From Pseudomonadota bacterium (GTDB taxonomy: Bacteria > Pseudomonadota > Alphaproteobacteria > Rhizobiales > Rhizobiaceae), in contig JAEXMK010000015.1 in the NCBI GenBank assembly GCA_023444445.1, forward strand, positions 1-5,181: a DNA stretch of 5,181 bases. Direction: 5' to 3'. Under the pieces are notes generated by a model. That model did no database searches and had not been told where the DNA came from. It saw nothing but the letters and a program-made list of their open reading frames with translations. The translations under genes were made by a program, and so were the position numbers. Positions 1 through 5,181 of the stretch are shown in pieces. The stretch's first letter is position 1. The number at the start of each line of letters is the position of its first letter.

Positions 1-2
1 AC

Positions 3-995
3 GTGATGAGCAAAATCGACCTTGATATTTCCAACCTGCCCGACACGACGGTGTCCGTGCGGGAGGTTTTCGGCATTGATACGGATCTGCGGGTTCCCGC
101 CTATTCCCAGGGCGACGCCTATGTGCCGGACCTCGATCCCGACTATCTTTTCGACCGCGACACGACGCTCGCGATTCTTGCCGGTTTTGCTCACAACCGA
201 CGTGTCATGGTGTCCGGTTTCCACGGTACGGGTAAATCCACACATATCGAGCAGGTTGCTGCCCGCCTCAACTGGCCCTGCGTGCGCGTCAACCTCGACA
301 GCCATGTCAGCCGTATCGACCTTGTCGGCAAGGATGCCATCGTTCTGAAGGACGGCAAGCAGGTCACCGAATTCAAGGACGGCATCCTGCCCTGGGCCTA
401 CCAGCACAATGTCGCGCTCGTCTTCGACGAATACGACGCCGGTCGCCCGGACGTGATGTTCGTGATCCAGCGCGTGCTGGAATCCTCCGGCCGCCTGACC
501 CTGCTCGACCAGAGCCGCGTTATCCGTCCTCACCCGGCGTTCCGTATTTTCGCGACCGCCAACACGGTCGGCCTTGGTGATACGACCGGCCTTTACCACG
601 GCACGCAGCAGATCAACCAGGCGCAGATGGACCGCTGGTCCATCGTCACCACGCTGAACTACCTGCCGCATGAGCAGGAAGTGAACATCATCGCCGCCAA
701 GGTGAAGAGCCTCGACAACCCGAAGGGACGCGAAACCGTTTCCAAGATGGTGCGCGTGGCCGATCTTACCCGTTCGGCTTTCGTCAATGGCGACCTTTCC
801 ACAGTCATGAGCCCGCGTACCGTCATCACTTGGGCGGAAAATGCGGAGATCTTCGGCGATCTCGCCTTTGCCTTCCGCGTGACCTTCCTCAACAAGTGCG
901 ACGAGCTGGAGCGCACGCTGGTTGCCGAGCAATATCAGCGGGCCTTTGGCGTCGAGCTGAAGGAAAGCGCTGCGAACATCGTTCTCAGCGCCTGA
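3..995 (+). CDS. cobS: Cobaltochelatase subunit CobS (AAA+ ATPase)
   Basis: CobS is the AAA+ ATPase of the CobN-CobS-CobT cobaltochelatase. It powers insertion of Co2+ into hydrogenobyrinic acid a,c-diamide in the cytoplasm during aerobic B12 synthesis. The 330 residue product matches the usual family length of about 330. Visible motifs are Walker A GFHGTGKS (72-79, Lys78), Walker B ALVFDEYD (138-145), a sensor-1 type FATAN (183-187), a DRW with a candidate arginine finger (Arg211), and MSPRTV (269-274), whose Arg272 could be sensor 2. The N-terminal stretch [11 protein letters not shown] is typical of CobS. A GTG at 3 is followed directly by ATG at 6. Either could be the start, and the ribosome binding site lies outside the window. 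cobT follows on the same strand after 106 bases. Family assignment is very secure from overall sequence; roles of individual residues are inferred from AAA+ proteins. Confidence 0.97.
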   Translation: MMSKIDLDISNLPDTTVSVREVFGIDTDLRVPAYSQGDAYVPDLDPDYLFDRDTTLAILAGFAHNRRVMVSGFHGTGKSTHIEQVAARLNWPCVRVNLDSHVSRIDLVGKDAIVLKDGKQVTEFKDGILPWAYQHNVALVFDEYDAGRPDVMFVIQRVLESSGRLTLLDQSRVIRPHPAFRIFATANTVGLGDTTGLYHGTQQINQAQMDRWSIVTTLNYLPHEQEVNIIAAKVKSLDNPKGRETVSKMVRVADLTRSAFVNGDLSTVMSPRTVITWAENAEIFGDLAFAFRVTFLNKCDELERTLVAEQYQRAFGVELKESAANIVLSA

Positions 996-1022
996 TCGTC
1001 CCCGGCTCGTCCGGAGACGATT
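994..1022 (+). other. Imperfect hairpin directly after cobS
   Basis: Arms 994-1005 and 1011-1022 pair with ten Watson-Crick pairs, one G-U pair at the base and a single C/A mismatch (1001 against 1015), around a CTCGT loop. The left arm overlaps the last two bases of the cobS stop codon. The right arm is followed by only three T, so it is a poor intrinsic terminator. It could be an intra-operon mRNA processing or stability element. The pairing is seen directly; any role is inference. Confidence 0.5.
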
Positions 1023-1035
1023 TCGATGACTTGAA

Positions 1036-1081
1036 GACGCCGGCAGACCGCGCACATATCCTTGGGCGGTCTCCACGCGTC
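1036..1081 (+). other. Second imperfect hairpin in the cobS-cobT gap
   Basis: An outer 5 bp stem (1036-1040 with 1077-1081) and an inner 7 bp stem (AGACCGC 1045-1051 with GCGGTCT 1066-1072) are separated by a 4x4 internal loop and closed by a 14 base loop. No T-run follows. It ends just upstream of the cobT ribosome binding site (1092-1098), which stays unpaired. Together with the hairpin at 994-1022 it fills almost the whole intergenic gap. That arrangement recalls the palindromic intergenic mosaic elements (RIME) of rhizobia, but I cannot confirm the sequence match. Confidence 0.5.
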
Positions 1082-1091
1082 TGCAAATGAC

Positions 1092-1098
1092 AGGAAAG
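1092..1098 (+). promoter_or_regulatory. cobT ribosome binding site (decides start)
   Basis: AGGAAAG lies 3 bases, and its AGGAA core 5 bases, upstream of the ATG at 1102. The in-frame ATG at 1087 has no purine-rich Shine-Dalgarno sequence before it and would place this motif inside the coding region. This favours 1102 as the cobT start. Confidence 0.7.
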
Positions 1099-1101
1099 AC
1101 A

Positions 1102-3006
1102 ATGGCAGCGCGCGGCGACAATTCCAGAGCAAAACCGGGTACGGCGGTCGATACGGAGCCGTTGCGTCAGGCGATTGCCGGATGTGTGCGATCCGTCGCT
1201 GGCGACGCCGAAGTCGAAGTCGTTTTCGCCAATGAACGGCCGGGTCTTGCCGGTGAGCGCATGCGCTTGCCGGAAATCTCCAAAAAGCCGACTGCGCAGG
1301 AAATTGCGATTACCCGTGGTCTCGGTGATTCCATGGCGCTGCGTCTTGCCTGCCATGATGCCGATACCCACGCCGTGATGTCGCCGCAGGGCGCTGAAGC
1401 GCGGCTGATCTTCGATGCTGTCGAACAGGCGCGCGTGGAATCGATCGGCGCGCTGCGCATGCCGGGCATGGCCTCCAACATCAAGGCTATGAACACGGAA
1501 AAATACGCCAAGGCCAATTTCGCCGGCATCACCAACAAGGACGATGCGCCGCTTGCCGAGGCTGTGGCGCTTCTGGTGCGCGAGAAGCTGACGGGTGAGA
1601 AGCCGCCGGAAAGCGCCGGCAAGGTTGTCGATCTATGGCGCGATTTCATCGAGGACAAAGCCGCCGGCGACCTCAAGGATCTTTCCAGCGTCATTACCGA
1701 CCAGAAGGCGTTTTCGCGTCTGGTGCGCAAGATGCTGACCTCCATGCAGATGGCCGAAGATTTCGGCGACGAGGATAACGAGCCTGAGAGCCAGGAGGCG
1801 GAATCCAACGAGGACCAGCCGCGCACCAACGAGACCGAAGAAGAGCAGGTCGAGGAAGAAGCCGGCTCCGATGCGACGCCCGCCGACGAGAACGAGGCCT
1901 CGCAGGAGGAAATGGAAGAAGGCGAGATGGACGGCGCCGAGATGTCGGACGAAGAGATGTCCGATGATCTCGACGAGGATTCCGAAACGCCCGGCGAGAC
2001 CCGCCGTCCCAACAGCCCCTTCGACGATTTCAACGAGAAGGTCGACTACCGTATCTTTACCGAGGAATTCGACGAGGAAATCCGCGCCGAGGAACTGTGC
2101 GACGAGGCCGAGCTTGATCGTCTGCGCGCCTTTCTCGACAAGCAGCTCGCCCATCTTCAGGGTGCCGTCGGACGACTGGCGAACCGGTTGCAGCGCCGCC
2201 TGATGGCGCAGCAGAACCGCTCCTGGGATTTCGATCTGGAAGAGGGTTATCTCGATCCGGCCCGCCTCGTCAGGCTTATTATAGATCCCATGCAGCCGCT
2301 TTCCTTCAAGAAGGAGCGCGACACCAAGTTCCGCGATACCGTGGTTTCGCTCGTTATCGACAATTCCGGTTCGATGCGCGGTCGTCCTATCACCGTGGCC
2401 GCTACCTGCGCCGATATTCTGGCGCGCACGCTGGAACGGTCGGGCGTGAAGGTGGAGATCCTCGGCTTCACCACCAAGGCCTGGAAGGGCGGGCAATCGC
2501 GCGAGCAATGGCTCGCCAACGGCAAGCCCGCTTCGCCGGGGCGCCTCAATGATTTGCGCCACATCATCTACAAGTCGGCGGATGCGCCGTGGCGGCGCTC
2601 GCGACGCAATCTTGGCCTGATGATGCGCGAGGGGCTGCTCAAGGAAAACATCGACGGCGAAGCGCTGATGTGGGCGCATAACCGTTTGATCGGCCGTCCC
2701 GAGCAGCGCAAGATCATGATGATGATCTCGGACGGTGCGCCGGTCGACGATTCGACCCTGTCGGTCAATCCGGGCAACTATCTGGAGCGGCATCTGCGCG
2801 CCGTGATCGAGCAGATCGAGACACGGTCGCCGGTGGAACTGCTGGCAATCGGTATCGGCCATGACGTGACGCGTTATTATCGCCGCGCCGTGACCATCGT
2901 GGATGCCGATGAACTGGCTGGCGCGATGACCGAACAGCTCGCGGCTCTCTTCGAGGATACGAGCAGCGCGTCCGGTTCGTCCCGCAGGGTTCGCCGTGCG
3001 GGATAA
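1102..3006 (+). CDS. cobT: Cobaltochelatase subunit CobT (VWA domain)
   Basis: CobT is the VWA subunit that partners CobS in the chaperone-like complex activating CobN for cobalt insertion into hydrogenobyrinic acid a,c-diamide. From ATG 1102 the product is 634 residues, close to the usual 630 or so; ATG 1087 would add five. Residues 1 to about 215 form the N-terminal CobT domain. About 218-300 is a highly acidic, low-complexity linker in which roughly half the residues are Asp or Glu. About 325-400 is a charged helical region, and about 412 to the end is the VWA domain. Its MIDAS is intact: DNSGS (420-424), a Thr in FTTK (456-459), and SDG (543-545); GIGHD (584-588) follows. The C-terminus is rich in Ser and Arg. 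The stop overlaps the next gene's start. Assignment is very secure. Confidence 0.97.
   Translation: MAARGDNSRAKPGTAVDTEPLRQAIAGCVRSVAGDAEVEVVFANERPGLAGERMRLPEISKKPTAQEIAITRGLGDSMALRLACHDADTHAVMSPQGAEARLIFDAVEQARVESIGALRMPGMASNIKAMNTEKYAKANFAGITNKDDAPLAEAVALLVREKLTGEKPPESAGKVVDLWRDFIEDKAAGDLKDLSSVITDQKAFSRLVRKMLTSMQMAEDFGDEDNEPESQEAESNEDQPRTNETEEEQVEEEAGSDATPADENEASQEEMEEGEMDGAEMSDEEMSDDLDEDSETPGETRRPNSPFDDFNEKVDYRIFTEEFDEEIRAEELCDEAELDRLRAFLDKQLAHLQGAVGRLANRLQRRLMAQQNRSWDFDLEEGYLDPARLVRLIIDPMQPLSFKKERDTKFRDTVVSLVIDNSGSMRGRPITVAATCADILARTLERSGVKVEILGFTTKAWKGGQSREQWLANGKPASPGRLNDLRHIIYKSADAPWRRSRRNLGLMMREGLLKENIDGEALMWAHNRLIGRPEQRKIMMMISDGAPVDDSTLSVNPGNYLERHLRAVIEQIETRSPVELLAIGIGHDVTRYYRRAVTIVDADELAGAMTEQLAALFEDTSSASGSSRRVRRAG
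2986..2989 (+). promoter_or_regulatory. Ribosome binding site for the phytase-like gene
   Basis: AGGG inside the 3' end of cobT lies 6 bases before the GTG at 2996. No in-frame ATG occurs before codon 65, and starting there would remove the signal peptide. This motif therefore supports the GTG start and translation coupled to cobT. Confidence 0.5.
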
Positions 3007-4018
3007 GCGAGGCCGGGTTTCCTCCGCTTGCAAGCCTCTTCCGGCCGCCATTCTGGCGGCCGCCTTGCTATTTCCGGCCTCTATCGGCGCTTCGACCATC
3101 GACGTGCCGGTGAGTGCGCGTCTCCTGTCCTCTTTCGAAGTCGGCACCAGCGAAAAACGTTTCGGCAAGCTGGAATTTGTCGGCGGCATGGTGATGAGCG
3201 CGCCGGAAAAACTGTTCGGAGCGATATCCTCCATCCGCTTTCGCCCCAATGGGGAGGATTTTATTGCGGTGCTGGATACTGGCCATTGGCTGACGGGCAG
3301 AGTGACCCGTGACGCTGTCGGGGCGCTGTCTGGCCTTGCGGAAGTCCGTATCACCCCGATGCTGGACATGAGTGGCCGCGAACCGCCGCGCAAGATGGAG
3401 ATGGATGCCGAAGGGCTGGCGCTGCGCGCTGGCAGGGTTTTCGTCAGCTACGAGCAACGCCACAGGATCGATATCTATCCCGATCCGGGCTTTGCCACGT
3501 CAAAGCCACTTGGCCGTCTGCCGCATCTAATCCCAAATAACGAGTTGCGCCACAATGGCGGCATGGAGGCGCTTGCTGTATCGCCGACCGATTCGCCGCT
3601 CGCCGGTGCACTGGTCGTGGTGGCCGAAAAAAGCATCGATGCGGATGGCAATCTTCTTGCCGCCATATTGGAGGGCCCGCTCAAGGGCACATTTGCGGTT
3701 ACCCATCACCCCTCATTCGATGTGACGGATGGCGCTTTCCTGCCAAACGGCGATCTGCTGCTTCTCGAGCGGCGCTTCAACTTTGCCGAAGGTGTGGGCA
3801 TGCGCATCCGCCGCATCCGTGGGGCCGATATCCGGCCGGGCGCGGTGGTGGATGGCGAAATCCTCATGGAAGCCGGCATGGCTTACCAGATCGACAATAT
3901 GGAAGGCATGGATGTAGTAAAGGGGCCGGATGGCTCCACGCGCCTCATCATCGTTTCCGATGACAATCATTCGTTTCTCCAGCGCAACCTGATGCTGGAA
4001 TTTAAGCTGTTGGAATAA
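2996..4018 (+). CDS. Exported phytase-like / esterase-like family protein
   Basis: The 340 residue product looks like the 'esterase-like activity of phytase' family (phytase-like domain, a predicted beta-propeller). The N-terminus has a basic stretch (MRDKRGR), then a hydrophobic Ala/Leu core at about 16-28, and a likely signal peptidase I site near IGA|S (32/33), so the mature protein is probably periplasmic. Family-type motifs, spaced as in propeller blades, are EGLAL (139-143), NGGMEAL (187-193), LLLLERRF (254-261), NMEGMD (301-306) and VSDDN (320-324). Their acidic residues suggest metal or phosphoester binding, but the substrate is unknown. The start is GTG with AGGG six bases upstream, overlapping cobT by 11 bases, so co-translation with cobT is likely. 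The gene often annotated beside cobT in rhizobia is of this type (from memory). A link to B12 is not shown. Confidence 0.85.
   Translation: MRDKRGRVSSACKPLPAAILAAALLFPASIGASTIDVPVSARLLSSFEVGTSEKRFGKLEFVGGMVMSAPEKLFGAISSIRFRPNGEDFIAVLDTGHWLTGRVTRDAVGALSGLAEVRITPMLDMSGREPPRKMEMDAEGLALRAGRVFVSYEQRHRIDIYPDPGFATSKPLGRLPHLIPNNELRHNGGMEALAVSPTDSPLAGALVVVAEKSIDADGNLLAAILEGPLKGTFAVTHHPSFDVTDGAFLPNGDLLLLERRFNFAEGVGMRIRRIRGADIRPGAVVDGEILMEAGMAYQIDNMEGMDVVKGPDGSTRLIIVSDDNHSFLQRNLMLEFKLLE
3042..3062 (+). other. GC-rich perfect hairpin within the signal-peptide codons
   Basis: CGGCCGCC (3042-3049) and GGCGGCCG (3055-3062) are perfect 8 bp arms around an ATTCT loop, starting 46 bases after the GTG start. 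They encode part of the Ala/Leu-rich signal peptide, so the pairing may be a by-product of GCC/GCG alanine codons. No T-run follows, so it is not a terminator. Confidence 0.4.
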
Positions 4019-4039
4019 AAAGCCCGCTCGCGCGGGCTT
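4017..4039 (-). terminator. Intrinsic terminator of yhhQ, between convergent genes
   Basis: Arms AAGCCCGC (4020-4027) and GCGGGCTT (4032-4039) form a perfect 8 bp stem with a 4 base loop. On the minus strand the stem runs into five T, two of them within the arm, followed by ATT; this is a good rho-independent terminator 12 bases after the yhhQ stop. On the plus strand the stem is followed by CCAATC, so termination of the cobS-cobT-phytase-like transcript here would be weaker. The hairpin may still act in both directions because it begins right after the plus-strand stop codon. Confidence 0.85.
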
Positions 4040-4051
4040 CCAATCGGCTTT

Positions 4052-4687
4052 TCACAGCACTTTTGCAGGCGGCATCGGCTTCAGTGTGTTCATCAGCGCG
4101 CCGTAGGGCAGGAGCATGACGAGGCCGACGAGAACCTTCACCGAGAGATCACCCAGAGCCCAGGAAATCCACCGAGGGGCCTCCAGAGCGAAGACGCCGA
4201 GCACCGGCGCGTTCTCGATGGCGAAGGCATCGTTGGGGCCGACGAAGGAGAAGCTTGCGGCAAAGGCGATGGAAAAGAACAGCGCGGTATCCAGCACCGA
4301 ACCCAGCATGGAGCCGGCAAGTGGCGCATGCCACCAGCGCTGACGGCGCAGGCGGTTGAACACCGAAATATCCAGCAGTTGGCCGATCAGATAGGCCGTG
4401 CCGGAAGCCACCGCGATGCGGGGAATGGATGTCCAGAAGGACAGAGTAACGCCAACGACGAAGCCGGCAAGCACCACGCGGCGCGCAACGGATGGGCCGA
4501 ACTGGCGGTTGGTCAGGTCGGTAACAAGGAAGGCAACAGGGTAGGTGAAGGCGCCCCAGGTCAGAAGGTCGGCGAGATTGATGCCAAACAGCGAGCCGGA
4601 AAGCGGGTATTGTACCAGAATATTGGATGCGACGACGACGAGCGTCATCAGCAGAACATAGATAAGCGTAAAGCGAAGATAAGGCAT
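4052..4687 (-). CDS. yhhQ: YhhQ/VUT family queuosine-precursor transporter
   Basis: This inner-membrane protein belongs to the VUT (COG1738) family, whose E. coli member YhhQ imports the 7-deazaguanine precursors preQ0/preQ1 for queuosine tRNA modification. From ATG 4687 it is 211 residues, very hydrophobic, with about six membrane segments. Family motifs are SNILVQYP (21-28), LTWGAFTYP (42-50), TDL-x5-FG (56-64), RIAVAS (90-95), GQLLDISVFNRLR (102-114), RWW (117-119), LDT (132-134), GDLSVKVLVG (179-188) and LLPYG (192-196). They align well with E. coli YhhQ from memory. A GTG at 4723 would add 12 residues, but AGGA seven bases before ATG 4687 supports the shorter form. The gene has its own terminator, is separated from rpmB by another, and starts within a candidate preQ1-sensing RNA. 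Assignment is strong; the exact substrate is inferred from the family. Confidence 0.93.
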   Translation of the reverse strand: MPYLRFTLIYVLLMTLVVVASNILVQYPLSGSLFGINLADLLTWGAFTYPVAFLVTDLTNRQFGPSVARRVVLAGFVVGVTLSFWTSIPRIAVASGTAYLIGQLLDISVFNRLRRQRWWHAPLAGSMLGSVLDTALFFSIAFAASFSFVGPNDAFAIENAPVLGVFALEAPRWISWALGDLSVKVLVGLVMLLPYGALMNTLKPMPPAKVL

Positions 4688-4713
4688 TTTTTTATCCTGG
4701 GTGATGCCACCAG
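4683..4713 (-). promoter_or_regulatory. Candidate preQ1-I-like riboswitch at the yhhQ start
   Basis: Read on the minus strand, CTGG (4713-4710) pairs with CCAG (4700-4697) as a 4 bp P1. The 9 base loop begins with U (4709) and ends in AC (4702-4701), the positions that contact ligand in known preQ1-I aptamers. After P1 comes the A-rich tail GATAAAAAA (4696-4688), resembling the B. subtilis aptamer tail. Then AUGCC (4687-4683) can pair with loop GGCAU (4708-4704) as a 5 bp P2. The pseudoknot would bury the yhhQ start codon, and P1 holds part of the AGGA ribosome binding site (4698-4695). This fits preQ1-repressed translation of a preQ0/preQ1 transporter. Against it: P1 is one pair shorter than the classic aptamers and the loop is small. 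Confidence 0.45.
4695..4698 (-). promoter_or_regulatory. yhhQ ribosome binding site (decides start)
   Basis: AGGA on the minus strand lies 7 bases before ATG 4687. The upstream in-frame GTG at 4723 lacks a comparable motif. Two of the four bases are also in the P1 stem of the candidate riboswitch. Confidence 0.65.
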
Positions 4714-4729
4714 TTGGAGCCACACATCA

Positions 4730-4766
4730 GGCTTTTCGAAACACCTCAATCGATTTTCGGAAAGCC
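4730..4766 (-). repeat. 12 bp imperfect inverted repeat in the yhhQ leader
   Basis: Arms 4730-4741 and 4755-4766 (GGCTTTTCGAAA and TTTCGGAAAGCC on the plus strand) are complementary at 11 of 12 positions around a 13 base spacer. In plus-strand RNA the odd pair would be a U-G wobble; in minus-strand RNA it is a C/A mismatch. No T-run follows on either strand, so it is not an intrinsic terminator. It may be an operator, a leader hairpin or a remnant of a dispersed palindromic repeat. I found no convincing -35/-10 promoter pair around it, although yhhQ needs a promoter between about 4715 and 4790. Confidence 0.55.
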
Positions 4767-4788
4767 AGATGCAAGTGAAATCTAAAAC

Positions 4789-4824
4789 AAACAAAAGGCT
4801 TGAGCGGCATAAGCCATTCAAGCC
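4789..4824 (-). terminator. Intrinsic terminator of rpmB
   Basis: On the minus strand GGCTTGA (4824-4818) pairs with TCAAGCC (4803-4797), and an inner GGC/GCC stem (4815-4813 with 4808-4806) closes a TTAT loop. The stem is followed by TTTTGTTTG (4796-4788), a good U-rich tail. It begins 31 bases after the rpmB stop and separates rpmB from yhhQ. Confidence 0.85.
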
Positions 4825-4855
4825 CTCTGAATATCAGATGATGTTGAAGCCGCTA

Positions 4856-5146
4856 TTAAGCAGCTTCAGCCGTCTTCTTGGCGATCTGGCGGCGCAGGAG
4901 ACGAGCGCGCATGCTCAGTTCGTTTTCGCCGGACTTCAGAAGGAAAGCATCGAGACCGCCACGGTGTTCAACCGAGCGCAGAGCGGCTGCGGAAACACGC
5001 AGGCGGAAGCGCTGGCCGAGAGCATCGGAGATCAACGTAACCTGGCAAAGGTTCGGAAGGAACCGGCGCTTGGTCTTGTTGTTGGCGTGGCTGACGTTGT
5101 TGCCCGTCTGGACGCCCTTGCCGGTCAATTCGCATACACGGGACAT
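4856..5146 (-). CDS. rpmB: 50S ribosomal protein L28
   Basis: L28 is a small basic protein of the large ribosomal subunit. The 96 residue product opens with the family signature [10 protein letters not shown] followed by [19 protein letters not shown] (15-33), and [19 protein letters not shown] (46-64) matches the RVS...R core. Only Cys5 of the N-terminal cysteine pair is present (CELT rather than CxxC), so this is the zinc-free type. It is longer than the 78 residue E. coli protein because of a basic C-terminal tail (about 71-96, ending KKTAEAA); long forms of this kind are usual in alphaproteobacteria. ATG 5146 is preceded by AGGTG (5156-5152) at a 5 base distance. The 35 bases to the window edge are leader with no clear promoter. 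A terminator follows the stop. Confidence 0.98.
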   Translation of the reverse strand: MSRVCELTGKGVQTGNNVSHANNKTKRRFLPNLCQVTLISDALGQRFRLRVSAAALRSVEHRGGLDAFLLKSGENELSMRARLLRRQIAKKTAEAA

Positions 5147-5181
5147 GGGTACACCTATTTCGTTTCGTCTGTTTCACCACT

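Noticed and set aside
1087..1101. Starting cobT at the ATG at 1087
   Set aside because: There is no Shine-Dalgarno sequence upstream, and the clear AGGAAAG at 1092-1098 serves the ATG at 1102. The alternative adds only five residues, so it is not excluded outright.
1167..2033. 288 codon minus-strand open frame opposite the N-terminal half of cobT
   Set aside because: Its Ser-rich product mirrors the GAA/GAG/GAC codons of the CobT acidic linker on the other strand; it is a shadow of cobT.
3..3006. Reading the AAA+/VWA gene pair as a MoxR-VWA defence or stress system
   Set aside because: Both proteins match CobS and CobT over their whole length, including the CobS N-terminal motif, the CobT N-terminal domain and the acidic linker, so the cobaltochelatase assignment is the right one.
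1633..3393. 586 codon open frame on the minus strand opposite cobT and the phytase-like gene
   Set aside because: It is antisense to two confidently identified genes. Its product is low-complexity, rich in Arg/Leu/Gly with no recognisable domain, as expected from GC-rich third-position bias on the other strand.
4116..4343. 75 codon plus-strand open frame within yhhQ
   Set aside because: It is antisense to a gene with clear YhhQ motifs, has no ribosome binding site of note and no recognisable product.
4688..4723. Extending yhhQ to a GTG at 4723 (12 more residues)
   Set aside because: The extra residues are not hydrophobic and lie across the candidate riboswitch. ATG 4687 has AGGA at a 7 base distance, while the GTG lacks a good site.
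4741..4790. A sigma70-type promoter for yhhQ with TTGCAT (4774-4769, minus) as -35
   Set aside because: At 17-18 base spacing the would-be -10 is GATTGA or ATTGAG, a poor match. A promoter must exist nearby but cannot be placed from sequence alone.
1..5181. Mobile elements, CRISPR arrays, tRNA or rRNA genes
   Set aside because: No terminal inverted repeats with a transposase, no spaced direct repeats and no cloverleaf or rRNA-like segment were seen on either strand.

Overview
The window reads as chromosomal DNA of a Rhizobiales alphaproteobacterium, most likely of the Agrobacterium/Rhizobium group. The evidence is high GC content with strong third-position bias, the aerobic cobaltochelatase pair cobS-cobT in the form known from Pseudomonas denitrificans and rhizobia, and a long (96 residue) ribosomal protein L28. 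The genus assignment is inference from family resemblance only. I see no mobile element, CRISPR array, tRNA or rRNA.

Layout. Plus strand, 3-4018: cobS (3-995), a 106 base gap filled by two tandem imperfect hairpins, cobT (1102-3006, with an alternative start at 1087), then an exported phytase-like/esterase-like beta-propeller protein (2996-4018) whose GTG start lies inside the end of cobT. Minus strand, read leftward from the right edge: rpmB (5146-4856) with its own terminator (4789-4824), a leader of about 100 bases rich in RNA structure, and a YhhQ/VUT family queuosine-precursor transporter (4687-4052). The two groups converge on a hairpin at 4020-4039 that has a good U-tract only for the minus-strand transcript.

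How the genes work together. CobS (AAA+ ATPase) and CobT (VWA/MIDAS protein with an acidic linker) form the ATP-driven chaperone part of the CobNST cobaltochelatase, which inserts Co2+ into hydrogenobyrinic acid a,c-diamide in aerobic vitamin B12 synthesis. The large CobN subunit is not in this window. The phytase-like gene overlaps cobT by 11 bases and is probably co-transcribed, but no functional link to B12 is evident. On the other strand rpmB and yhhQ are probably separate transcription units.

The most interesting item is the stretch just upstream of and including the yhhQ start codon (4683-4713, minus). It can fold as an H-type pseudoknot with the layout of a preQ1-I riboswitch: a short P1, a loop starting with U and ending in AC, an A-rich tail, and a P2 that would contain the AUG. 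It sits in front of a gene whose family imports preQ0/preQ1. This was found by eye and rests on structure plus context, not on a covariance-model search. No wholly new multi-gene system is visible; the genes themselves belong to known families.
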